A DNA stretch of 48,995 nucleotides. It comes from an uncultured Lewinella sp. (GTDB lineage: Bacteria; Bacteroidota; Bacteroidia; Chitinophagales; Saprospiraceae). Positions 42,049-48,993 of this stretch are shown in pieces; position 1 is the first letter of the stretch; each line of letters opens with the position of its first letter. A program made the translations under genes and the position numbers. The stretch spans positions 1 to 48,995 of the forward strand of contig CALMYQ010000262.1 in the NCBI GenBank assembly GCA_937873655.1, written 5' to 3'. The notes under the pieces are model-generated. The model did no database searches. It was not told the origin of the DNA and was given only the letters and a program-made list of their open reading frames with translations.

Positions 42049-42876
42049 CTAGTGTTGTAGTTGTTCTGAAAACCCGAAGAGGATCGCACCTGTAACGGCA
42101 TCGTCATCGGAGCCCTCATTAAAATATTTGACCCAAACGTGCGCCCCGTCGCGGGCCCGGATGATCTCGCCGAGCAATCCGCTTTTGTCCGGCTTGTTCG
42201 TGTACCGGCCGTTGATGAGGTAATCAATATGGTATTCTTCGATGAGCCGGTTGAGCTGATTGGGGTAATAGCCGGTCGTGGTGGTCGGGCCGATCACTTC
42301 GCAGGTTGCCTTGTATTGGTTCGTCAGCGATTCAATCAGTTGGTTGGCGATCAGGTTGCCGTTGAAGCCCATCGAATCCAGGAACGGCATGACGGCTACC
42401 CTTACCGGAGCAGCAACGCCATCAGCCCCGGCAGTTTTTAGGGGTTGAATGAACCGGAACACGCCGAACAAGGCTGTCGCCCCGATCAATACGGACAGTA
42501 AGACCACCCGGCTTTTCCGGCGGGCGGGCGGTTTTGCCACATGACCATTCTCTATCGGCGCCACCCACCGGTAGCCCCTGCGCGGAATGGTTTCGATGAA
42601 CCCGGGATTCGCCGGGTCGTCATTCAGCGCCGAACGGATCTGCCGGATGCAGAAATGGAGGCTGCGCTCGTAATCAACCTGCACGTCCGGCCAGATCACT
42701 TCCTTTATTTTTTCATGACTTACAATGTCGGGCGAATTCTCCAGGAGCAATAACAGCACCCTGGTCGGTTGGGGCGCCAATCGGGTAGTTGTCTCCCGGC
42801 CGGCCTCATCCTTGCCGACCAGCTCGCCGTGTTCCGGAAAAAAGGAAAATGACTTGAATCGAACGGGTGATTCCAT
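42049..42876 (-). CDS. ToxR/CadC-like membrane-spanning transcriptional regulator
   Basis: 275 residues. The N-terminal OmpR/PhoB-type winged helix (about 8-105) has APQPTRVLLLLLENSPDIVS, LHFCIRQIRSALNDDP and IETIPRRGYRWV. One membrane helix follows (about 124-142). The periplasmic C-terminal domain (about 155-275) has a TolB-N-like strand pattern (VRVAVMPFLD, LIANQLIESLTNQY, IDYLINGRY). Such one-component regulators transmit envelope signals directly to DNA. It is convergent with the oxidoreductase gene, with a heptamer array just upstream. The predicted transcript is leaderless. Confidence 0.88.
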   Translation of the reverse strand: MESPVRFKSFSFFPEHGELVGKDEAGRETTTRLAPQPTRVLLLLLENSPDIVSHEKIKEVIWPDVQVDYERSLHFCIRQIRSALNDDPANPGFIETIPRRGYRWVAPIENGHVAKPPARRKSRVVLLSVLIGATALFGVFRFIQPLKTAGADGVAAPVRVAVMPFLDSMGFNGNLIANQLIESLTNQYKATCEVIGPTTTTGYYPNQLNRLIEEYHIDYLINGRYTNKPDKSGLLGEIIRARDGAHVWVKYFNEGSDDDAVTGAILFGFSEQLQH

Positions 42877-42880
42877 TTTC

Positions 42881-42888
42881 CAAATATA
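42881..42888 (-). promoter_or_regulatory. -7 box of the ToxR-like regulator (predicted leaderless)
   Basis: TATATTTG on the minus strand is an exact TAnnTTTG, with only four bases before the ATG at 42876. The expected transcription start coincides with the start codon. Upstream lies the tandem heptamer array, which would occupy the -33 region. Confidence 0.55.
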
Positions 42889-42897
42889 GGTGTTTTA

Positions 42898-43033
42898 GTC
42901 GTAAGTCGTAAGTCGTAAGTCGTGAGTCGTAAGTCGTGAGTCGTAAGTCGTGAGTCGTAAGTCGTAAGTCGTAAGTCGTGAGTCGTAAGTCGTGAGTCGT
43001 GAGTCGTAAGTCGTAAGTCGTGAGTCGTAAGTC
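42898..43033. repeat. Tandem heptamer array GTCGTRA, 19 units
   Basis: Nineteen uninterrupted 7-bp units, 12 GTCGTAA and 7 GTCGTGA, then a partial GTC. The only variation is A/G at the sixth base. It lies between the promoter of the ToxR-like gene and the next repeat block. No stable protein is expected from it. Confidence 0.95.
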
Positions 43034-43122
43034 AGGGTAAGGCAATATGTCGACTTTGCCATGGACATCAACAGATCAACCCCCGGCGGCCGTAGTCACG
43101 CCTTCAGCGTTACGAAGCCGGC

Positions 43123-43194
43123 AAATCCTCAATTCCTCGATTCCTCGCATCCTCAATTCCTCGATTCCTCGATTCCTCGATTCCTCAATTCCTC
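43123..43194. repeat. Tandem octamer array RATTCCTC, 9 units
   Basis: Nine adjacent 8-bp units, two slightly diverged (AAATCCTC, GCATCCTC), the others AATTCCTC or GATTCCTC. It ends 8 bp before the stop of the ankyrin gene. The same octamer occurs inside gluQ at 24241-24296. Between the two arrays (43034-43122) no gene is seen. Confidence 0.92.
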
Positions 43195-43201
43195 CCCCCT
43201 T

Positions 43202-44635
43202 TCACTCCGCCCCCCGGCTCCTCAAGAACGCCGCAACCTGCTCATCCTTCGCCATCTGCAGCGGCCGTTCGCCTTCCGCCCTGAATTTGCGGCCTGCCCG
43301 GTTCACATCAGCGCCGTTTTCCACGAGCAGTTCCACCATTTCGAGGGAATCCCGGAGGCAGGCCCAATGGAGTGCCGTGGTACCCAGGAAATGCTGTTCT
43401 TCCACCTTGGCGCCGCGGTCGAGGAGAAGTTGCATCATAGGCAGGTCGCCGCCGCCGATGATGGGATACCAGAGCAGCGCAAAATCGTGGGCGCCGCGCT
43501 CATAGATCCGGTTGGGGTCTTCATCCAGGAGCTTTTTAACGGTGGTCGTATCGTTGAGCATGACGGCGGTCGGCAGCGAGTAGGGGGCGCCGTGCCTGAG
43601 CAGGAGCTCGACAATGGGTTTGCGGCCGGTATGCGCGCAGGCTTCTACGGCTCTTTCGCTGGTGGTCGCTATGGCGTGCGCTGTTCGCGGATCTGCTTCC
43701 AGTTCCTTTTGGACATACTCCAGGTTGCCGTGAGAACTGCCCACCATGCGGATCTGGCGATAGCTGTCGATACCTTTCAACTCGGGGAGCAGGTATGCCT
43801 GCCCGTCGGCATTGAAAGCGGCGCGCGAGGTCCGGCAGGTTCGGTTGATCCGGTCGCGGTCCCGGATCAGGTGCCAGACCGCTTCATGGCCGGCTTTTTC
43901 CGCCAGTTGGAGCGGCGTCCTGCCGTTGCGGTCTTTCCGGTTGGCATCTGCCCCGAGCCGGATCAGCATTTCGACCAATTCATAGCTTCCTCTTTCCGCA
44001 GCGATGTGCAGGGGCGGCAGGTCGGCATTGGCCGCGGGGTCGGGATCGGCATAATTGCTCAGGAGTGTTGCCGCGGTGACTTCAGCGTTTGGAAGGTCCG
44101 GCAACCTGAGGGCTCTTTGAACGGCCGTGCTGCCCCTTTCGTTACGGGGGTTACAATTCGGATCGCCGCAATAGCTGTAAACCCGCCAGATGCCTGAGCC
44201 CGCGCCACCCGCCGCTGCCGCCCACATGGCGCAACCGCCAATAGGATGGTCGGCATTGATGAGGGTCTGGATGTCGGCAAGCCGGCCTTCCGCAAGGGCA
44301 TTGAAACGATCCCAATCCAGGGCCAGCGCAGCTTCGTGCAGGTCGGCTTCGTAACCCGATTCCTTCAGGAACTGCGCCGTAGCGCCATATCCCGCCAGCA
44401 GGGCCAGGGCAAAACCCGTTCGGCCCTCCTTGTCTTTTGACGACAACAAGGCGGGGTTGCCGCCCAGGAGTTTTCGCGCAGTCTCCGTGTCGCCATTTGC
44501 GCAGGCTTTCAGGAACTGGCCTTCTTCCGGCCCGAAAAGAGAACGGGAAGAATGAATGGCACTAATGGGCAGTGGTGTACAACCGATGGCCGCTCCAATG
44601 GCGCTTAGTCTGATGAATTCGCGACGAGTGTTCAT
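43202..44635 (-). CDS. Tat-exported ankyrin-repeat protein
   Basis: 477 residues. The start MNTRREFIRLSAIGAAIGC carries a Tat twin-arginine motif (TRREFI) and hydrophobic stretch, so export in folded form is likely. Residues 35-110 and 190-470 contain ankyrin repeats (DLPPLHIAAERGSYELVEML, NGRTPLQLAEKAGHEAV, GTTALHWACLRDSLEMVELL). The middle (about 115-165) is Cys/Gly/Ala-rich without repeats. Ankyrin stacks bind other proteins; the partner is unknown. Its 3' end abuts the octamer array. Confidence 0.9.
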   Translation of the reverse strand: MNTRREFIRLSAIGAAIGCTPLPISAIHSSRSLFGPEEGQFLKACANGDTETARKLLGGNPALLSSKDKEGRTGFALALLAGYGATAQFLKESGYEADLHEAALALDWDRFNALAEGRLADIQTLINADHPIGGCAMWAAAAGGAGSGIWRVYSYCGDPNCNPRNERGSTAVQRALRLPDLPNAEVTAATLLSNYADPDPAANADLPPLHIAAERGSYELVEMLIRLGADANRKDRNGRTPLQLAEKAGHEAVWHLIRDRDRINRTCRTSRAAFNADGQAYLLPELKGIDSYRQIRMVGSSHGNLEYVQKELEADPRTAHAIATTSERAVEACAHTGRKPIVELLLRHGAPYSLPTAVMLNDTTTVKKLLDEDPNRIYERGAHDFALLWYPIIGGGDLPMMQLLLDRGAKVEEQHFLGTTALHWACLRDSLEMVELLVENGADVNRAGRKFRAEGERPLQMAKDEQVAAFLRSRGAE

Positions 44636-44661
44636 AATTTTCAGGTGATTTTTTACCTCGC

Positions 44662-44669
44662 CAAAATTA
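44662..44669 (-). promoter_or_regulatory. -7 box of the ankyrin gene
   Basis: TAATTTTG on the minus strand is an exact TAnnTTTG, 26 bp before the ATG at 44635. No clear -33 element is seen. Confidence 0.45.
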
Positions 44670-44749
44670 ACCGGCAGGGATGATAACCCTGAATATGCGG
44701 CCTTATTAAACCCTTATTTTTTTCTTAGTATTGTTGTAAATTGCCGGCA

Positions 44750-46042
44750 ATGAAACACCACTTTGCAATTTGGGTATGCTTGTTGATTTGCCTGCCCGCC
44801 TGGGAAACGGCGGGGCAAACAAATACTGTGGATGTATTGAGCTACGCTGTCCGGTTGGAACCCAATTTTCAAAAAAAGTCCATTTCGGGAGAAGAGACGA
44901 TCGTATTCCTGACCGGCCCCGCCGCCCGGGAAGCGGCCTTTGATTGTGGAGGGTTGACGGTAAACGATGTCCGGGGGCAATCAGTTGAATATTTCCGGCA
45001 GGAAAATGGGAAGCTCCTGGTAGTTTTTGATTCGGTTTCGCTGATCAAAAGGCAGATCCAATTGACCTATACCGGGACCCCCGAAAGAGGGGTGACTTTC
45101 CTGCCCGGATCCAGTGCGCTCTACACTGTCTATTTCACCAATGAATGGATGGTATGTAATTTCAACGTCAGCGACCGGGCGGCCATCCGGATGGATCTGG
45201 TTATTCCCGAAGATCTTGACTGTGTCGGCGTCGGTATGCCCGTCGGCAAAAAGGAGGTTGACGGGCATAAAACCATGCATTCGTGGGCCCAGGAAATCCC
45301 GGCGCCTGCATATACATTCGGTTTTGCAGCCGGAGCGTTTAAATCGGCTGCGGACGACCGTTCAGGTGTCGCGTTGAATTTTTATTCCGACAGCTACTCT
45401 CCCGGCGAACTGGATTCCATTTTCAAACCCACCGCCGATATGCTGGCCTTTTTTGAGGAAAAATCGGGAATGCCCTATTTTCAAACACAATATGCCCAGA
45501 TTTTGATGGGTAACCACTACCAGGAAATGACCGGATTCGCCGTTTTGAAGGGCAGTTATGGGAAATTGGTCCTCAGCGACAGCACCGAGACCAATCTGAT
45601 CGCTCATGAACTCGCGCACCAATGGTGGGGCAATATGATCACCTGTGCCGACCTCGGGCATTTCTGGCTGAATGAAGGTTTTGCTACTTTTATGTCGGCT
45701 GCTTACAACGAGCATCGGTTCGGCCGGGAGAAATATCTGGAAAATATCAATGCTTACCGGGAAGTATACGAAAAGGTGAAAGCGAAAGGCGCCGATAAAC
45801 CGCTGGTCTTTGACGGATGGGCAAACCCGAGCCAGGACGACCGCAACCTGGTTTACTTCAAAGGCGCTTACGTTTTGCATGTACTCCGGGAAACACTGGG
45901 CGAGGAAGATTTCTGGAAAGGCATCCGGGCTTACAGCCGGCAATATTACGGCAAACCCGTCACTACCCGGGATTTTCAGCAGGCGATGGAAAGGGCAACC
46001 GGGCGGGACTTACAGGAATTTTTCGCAAAATGGATTGATTGA
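44750..46042 (+). CDS. Exported short M1-family metallopeptidase
   Basis: 430 residues from ATG 44750 (a TTG at 44741 is less likely). The signal peptide is residues 1-22. The N-terminal beta domain is compact. The catalytic part has HELAHQWWG (His286, Glu287, His290) and NEGFA (Glu309), the full zinc set, and KGAYVLHVLRETLG, which contains the usual catalytic Tyr. The exopeptidase GxMEN motif is not intact; the region reads YQEMTGFAVL. The C-terminal helical domain of classical aminopeptidases is absent. It is probably a periplasmic peptidase with altered specificity. TATTGTTG at 44729-44736 is a near -7 match. It is followed 23 bp later by a TonB-like gene. Confidence 0.9.
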   Translation: MKHHFAIWVCLLICLPAWETAGQTNTVDVLSYAVRLEPNFQKKSISGEETIVFLTGPAAREAAFDCGGLTVNDVRGQSVEYFRQENGKLLVVFDSVSLIKRQIQLTYTGTPERGVTFLPGSSALYTVYFTNEWMVCNFNVSDRAAIRMDLVIPEDLDCVGVGMPVGKKEVDGHKTMHSWAQEIPAPAYTFGFAAGAFKSAADDRSGVALNFYSDSYSPGELDSIFKPTADMLAFFEEKSGMPYFQTQYAQILMGNHYQEMTGFAVLKGSYGKLVLSDSTETNLIAHELAHQWWGNMITCADLGHFWLNEGFATFMSAAYNEHRFGREKYLENINAYREVYEKVKAKGADKPLVFDGWANPSQDDRNLVYFKGAYVLHVLRETLGEEDFWKGIRAYSRQYYGKPVTTRDFQQAMERATGRDLQEFFAKWID

Positions 46043-46065
46043 TAAAGGAATAAAATTACTGAAAA

Positions 46066-46527
46066 ATGAAAAAATCGATGGTTTCCCTGGTAGTGCTTGT
46101 ATTTTGCGCATCAACCTTTTTATTTGGTCAATTGCCGACTGATTCATTAAAGACTGCGAAGGAGACGCCGGTAAGTGAACTCAAAACCCAGGTCGGCGCC
46201 GTTCAACCCACAGATAGCCTGAGGTTAGCGGACAGCCTTGGGACGGACAGCCTGCGGGCGGAAGTGGCGGTAGTCAGGAGAGAAAGAGTGTCGGAAATAA
46301 AAATGGGACCCATTAACGGAAAAACCGGAACCGTTGTGTTGAATGTCTGCATCAATGCTGCCGGGGAGGTTACAACGGCCAGTTTTACCCAACGGGGTTC
46401 TACAACGTTTGACAGGGAGTTGATCAATGCGGCCACTGAGGATGTGAAAAAAATGAAATTTACCGAATCCGAACAGCCGATGCAATGTGGTGCGATTGCC
46501 ATTCAATTCGAAACCCCCGGAAAATAA
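46066..46527 (+). CDS. Exported protein with TonB C-terminal-like domain
   Basis: 153 residues. The signal peptide is residues 1-21 (ending FLFGQ). The middle is Ser/Asp/Leu-rich with repeated TDSLR/ADSL words (about 22-68). The last 80 residues (TGTVVLNVCINAAGEVTTAS, FDRELINAATEDVKKMKF) follow the TonB-C/energy-transducer fold with one Cys pair. There is no membrane anchor or Pro-rich arm, so it is not a working TonB; such small proteins are frequent and uncharacterised in Bacteroidota. It probably forms an operon with the M1 peptidase. Confidence 0.75.
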   Translation: MKKSMVSLVVLVFCASTFLFGQLPTDSLKTAKETPVSELKTQVGAVQPTDSLRLADSLGTDSLRAEVAVVRRERVSEIKMGPINGKTGTVVLNVCINAAGEVTTASFTQRGSTTFDRELINAATEDVKKMKFTESEQPMQCGAIAIQFETPGK

Positions 46528-46536
46528 CCTACCCCC

Positions 46537-46749
46537 GACTGCCAACTGCCAACTGTTTCATTGTTGTACGTCCGTCGTATCGATGGAATATTGCCTTACC
46601 CCCGACTGCCAACTGCCAACTGCCAACTGTCAACTGCCAACTGCGGACCCCCGACTGTCAACTGCCAACTGCCAACTGTCAACTGCGGACTGCCAACCGC
46701 CGACTGCCAACTGCCAACTGCCAACTGCCAACTGCCAACTGCCAACTGA
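46537..46749. repeat. Two tandem heptamer arrays, unit CTGCCAA
   Basis: A short array (46537-46555) and a long one (46603-46749, about 20 units) of CTGCCAA with transition variants CTGTCAA, CTGCGGA and CCGCCGA. Both are preceded by the same ACCCCCGA boundary word. They fill the gap between the TonB-like and isomerase genes. Open frames through them are low-complexity (TANCQLP) and not genes. Confidence 0.93.
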
Positions 46750-46778
46750 CCACAAATCCCTATATTAGCCCTTAAAAA

Positions 46779-47612
46779 ATGCAATACACACGAAAAACCT
46801 TCCTGCAACTCCTGGGGACCGGCGCCATTGCAGCCGCAACCCCGACACTGGGCCGCGCTGCCGCGCCTGACAAAAAAAGCAACGTACAGCTGAATCTGGG
46901 GCTGGCCTCCTACACCTTGCGCAGCTTTACGCTCGATCAGACGATTGCCGCCGCCAACCGGCTCAACCTCACGCATATCGCCCTCAAGGACATGCACATG
47001 CCGCTGAACCTGGAGGAATCCGAGATCAAGGCCATCGCCGAAAAGGTGCGGGCTGCCGGTATCGACCTCTACGGTGCGGGCGTGATCTACATGAAATCGG
47101 AAGATGAAGTGCACAATGCGTTCCGCTATGCGCAGGCTGCGGGCATTAAGGTCATTATCGGCGTACCCAACCACGAATTGCTGCCCCTGGTGGAAACCAA
47201 GGTCAAGGCCACCGGCATCAAAGTGGCCATCCACAACCACGGCCCCGGCGATAAGGTATATCCAAGCCCGGATACGGTGTTCGAACGGATCAAAAACCTC
47301 GATCCGCGTATCGGCCTCTGCATCGATATCGGCCATACGCTCCGCATCGGCCAGGACCCAGCGGAAAAGATCAAAAAATACGCCGACCGCCTCTACGACC
47401 TCCATATCAAGGATGTCAACAAGGCCGCATCCGACGGGTCCCCGCTCGAATTCGGCCGCGGGGTGCTGGACCTGCCTTCCGTGTTCAAGGCCCTGAAGAA
47501 GATCAGGTACGCCGGTGTCGTCAGCATTGAATACGAGAAAGACGGCGATGATCCGATGCCGGGGTTGGCGGAGTCCGTGGGGTATTCGCGGGCTTTGATG
47601 AAGCTGGTGTGA
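46779..47612 (+). CDS. Exported sugar phosphate isomerase/epimerase-like TIM-barrel protein
   Basis: 277 residues. A Tat-like start (RKTFLQLLGTGAIAAA, Arg-Lys instead of Arg-Arg) is followed by an AP-endonuclease-2/xylose-isomerase-like barrel: LNLGLASYTLRSF, HIALKDMHM, IKVAIHNHGPGD, IGLCIDIGHTLRIG, LYDLHIKDV and VSIEYEKDG. The Glu/His/Asp metal positions are mostly recognisable. Exported members in Bacteroidota occur with DUF1080 hydrolases and GMC/Gfo-Idh oxidoreductases in glycoside 3-oxidation. A DUF1080 lipoprotein gene follows. TATATTAG about 20 bp before the ATG is a near -7 match. Confidence 0.88.
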   Translation: MQYTRKTFLQLLGTGAIAAATPTLGRAAAPDKKSNVQLNLGLASYTLRSFTLDQTIAAANRLNLTHIALKDMHMPLNLEESEIKAIAEKVRAAGIDLYGAGVIYMKSEDEVHNAFRYAQAAGIKVIIGVPNHELLPLVETKVKATGIKVAIHNHGPGDKVYPSPDTVFERIKNLDPRIGLCIDIGHTLRIGQDPAEKIKKYADRLYDLHIKDVNKAASDGSPLEFGRGVLDLPSVFKALKKIRYAGVVSIEYEKDGDDPMPGLAESVGYSRALMKLV

Positions 47613-47617
47613 TTGGT

Positions 47618-47691
47618 TTAACCACTTAGGACACTTAGGGCACTAAAGTTTACAAAAACGCCTTAGTGTTCTTAGTGCCCTTAGTGGTTAA
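47618..47691. repeat. Foldback of nonamer-type CACTTAGG repeats
   Basis: The left arm (47618-47647) has three CACTWAGG-type units; the right arm (47661-47691) has their complements. The arms pair with few mismatches around a short A-rich loop. The arrangement parallels 33637-33730. The A run after the right arm makes it a possible terminator only for the minus strand, where no gene ends. Confidence 0.8.
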
Positions 47692-47699
47692 AAAAAACC

Positions 47700-47707
47700 T
47701 ACATTTG
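47700..47707 (+). promoter_or_regulatory. -7 box of the DUF1080 gene
   Basis: TACATTTG is an exact TAnnTTTG, 21 bp before ATG 47729. It suggests the DUF1080 gene can be transcribed independently of the isomerase gene, from a promoter next to the foldback repeat. Confidence 0.5.
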
Positions 47708-47728
47708 ACCAAACCAACCTTAAACACC

Positions 47729-48631
47729 ATGCATCGATTCCTCCTTTTTGCCCTCCTGGCAGTCTCTCTTGCTGCCTGCAAGCCCGCCGAACCCCAAAAT
47801 GACCCCAACCAGGAAGAGTGGATCTCCCTGTTCAACGGTGTAAACCTCGACGGCTGGGACATCAAGATCTCCGGACACGAGCTCAACGACAACTACCTCA
47901 ATACCTTTCTGGTCGAGGACAGTATGATCCGGATCAGCTACGTCAATTACGACTCCTTCGGGGATAATTACGGGCATATGTACTACAAGGAGCCCTATTC
48001 CTATTATAAGCTGGAATTCGACTATCGCTTTGTGGGGCAACAAACTCCCGGCGGCGCTGTATGGAACAACCGAAACAGCGGCGTTATGCTCCACAGCCAA
48101 TCGGCCGCAAGCAACGACTTCGACCAGGATTTTCCCGTGTCCGTCGAACTTCAGTTGCTGGGCGGACTGGGGCAGGGCGAACGCCCCACGGCCAACGTCT
48201 GCACCCCCGGTACGGCCGTGGTAATGAAGGATACCGTCGATTTCACGCACTGCATCAATTCCACCTCCAAAACCTACGACGGCGACCAATGGGTGCACGC
48301 CGAAGCCGTGGTCCTGGGCGACGAGTCCATCACCCATATCGTTGAGGGCGATACCGTGCTGGTCTTCTACAAACCGCAGATCGGCGGCGGATTCATCTCC
48401 AAAACACGCGGACCCGATTGGGCCAATTTCGGCATAACCCATCCCGAGCCTTGGATCGAAAAGGAAGGAACAACCCTCAAGGAAGGGTATATCGCCCTGC
48501 AGGCCGAAAGCCATCCCATCGATTTCAGGCATATCCGCTTGCTGGACCTCTGCGGCTGCATGGACAAAAAGGCGAAGAACTACAAGGCTTATTATGTGAA
48601 GGACGCGCCGGAGAAATGTGTGTATGAGTGA
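47729..48631 (+). CDS. DUF1080 / 3-keto-disaccharide hydrolase-type lipoprotein
   Basis: 300 residues from ATG 47729. The lipoprotein signal ends LAAC (Cys17). The DUF1080 concanavalin-like domain follows: EEWISLFNGVNLDGWDIKIS, YSYYKLEFDYRFVGQQ, WNNRNSGVMLHSQS, VSVELQLLGGLGQGE and GYIALQAESHPIDFRHIRLLDL. Members cleave 3-keto-glycosides, or act as sugar-binding partners. The Cys-rich end (CGCMDKKAKNY...CVYE) is a recurring tail in Bacteroidota members. The pairing with the exported isomerase-like gene upstream supports a sugar-oxidation route, although no oxidoreductase is in the window. Confidence 0.9.
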   Translation: MHRFLLFALLAVSLAACKPAEPQNDPNQEEWISLFNGVNLDGWDIKISGHELNDNYLNTFLVEDSMIRISYVNYDSFGDNYGHMYYKEPYSYYKLEFDYRFVGQQTPGGAVWNNRNSGVMLHSQSAASNDFDQDFPVSVELQLLGGLGQGERPTANVCTPGTAVVMKDTVDFTHCINSTSKTYDGDQWVHAEAVVLGDESITHIVEGDTVLVFYKPQIGGGFISKTRGPDWANFGITHPEPWIEKEGTTLKEGYIALQAESHPIDFRHIRLLDLCGCMDKKAKNYKAYYVKDAPEKCVYE

Positions 48632-48698
48632 TTAAGGTAGCGGGTAAAAGTAAAAAATCTAAAAAATTCACGCTGTTTCTGTCAAAAGGTATCACATC

Positions 48699-48765
48699 GC
48701 ATACCTACGGCATGCTTCATCATGTTTACCCGGTTCGTCTACCGGGATTTGATCCCTACGGGATC
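48699..48765. repeat. REP-like hairpin trio
   Basis: Successive small dyads: GCAT...ATGC around ACCTACGGC (48699-48715), ACCCGGTTCGTCTACCGGGAT (48727-48747) and GATCCCTACGGGATC (48751-48765). They have the same style as the hairpins at 6967-7179. They lie in the gene-free end 48632-48995. Confidence 0.65.
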
Positions 48766-48790
48766 TTTAGCCTCCCGATCTACTTTTGTA

Positions 48791-48993
48791 CCGTTCGCCA
48801 GAGGCTGCGCCTCGCCGCGGATACCCTCAAGTCTCCGACTTGCGAAACGAACTCAAACCAACCTGAACCATAAAACGACCGATATGGCTGACCTGACGGC
48901 CCGCCCGTTCGCCAGAGGCTGCGCCTCGCCGCGGATACCGCCAAGTCTCCGACTTGCGGAACGAGCTCAAACCAACCTGAACCATAAAACGAC
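48791..48993 (+). repeat. 89-bp direct repeat (two copies)
   Basis: Copies at 48791-48879 and 48905-48993 (offset 114) differ at about five positions. Each contains two hairpins, GAGGCTGCGCCTC and AAGTCTCCGACTT, and ends with the same AACCATAAAACGAC. A third copy may start beyond the window. No gene is seen here. Confidence 0.9.

Noticed and set aside
42898..43194. Possible CRISPR array
   Set aside because: The units are 7-8 bp and directly adjacent, with no spacers and no cas genes.
46485..46775. Open frames encoding TANCQLP-type repeats
   Set aside because: All three frames are open because of the heptamer array. There is no signal, start context or conserved part.
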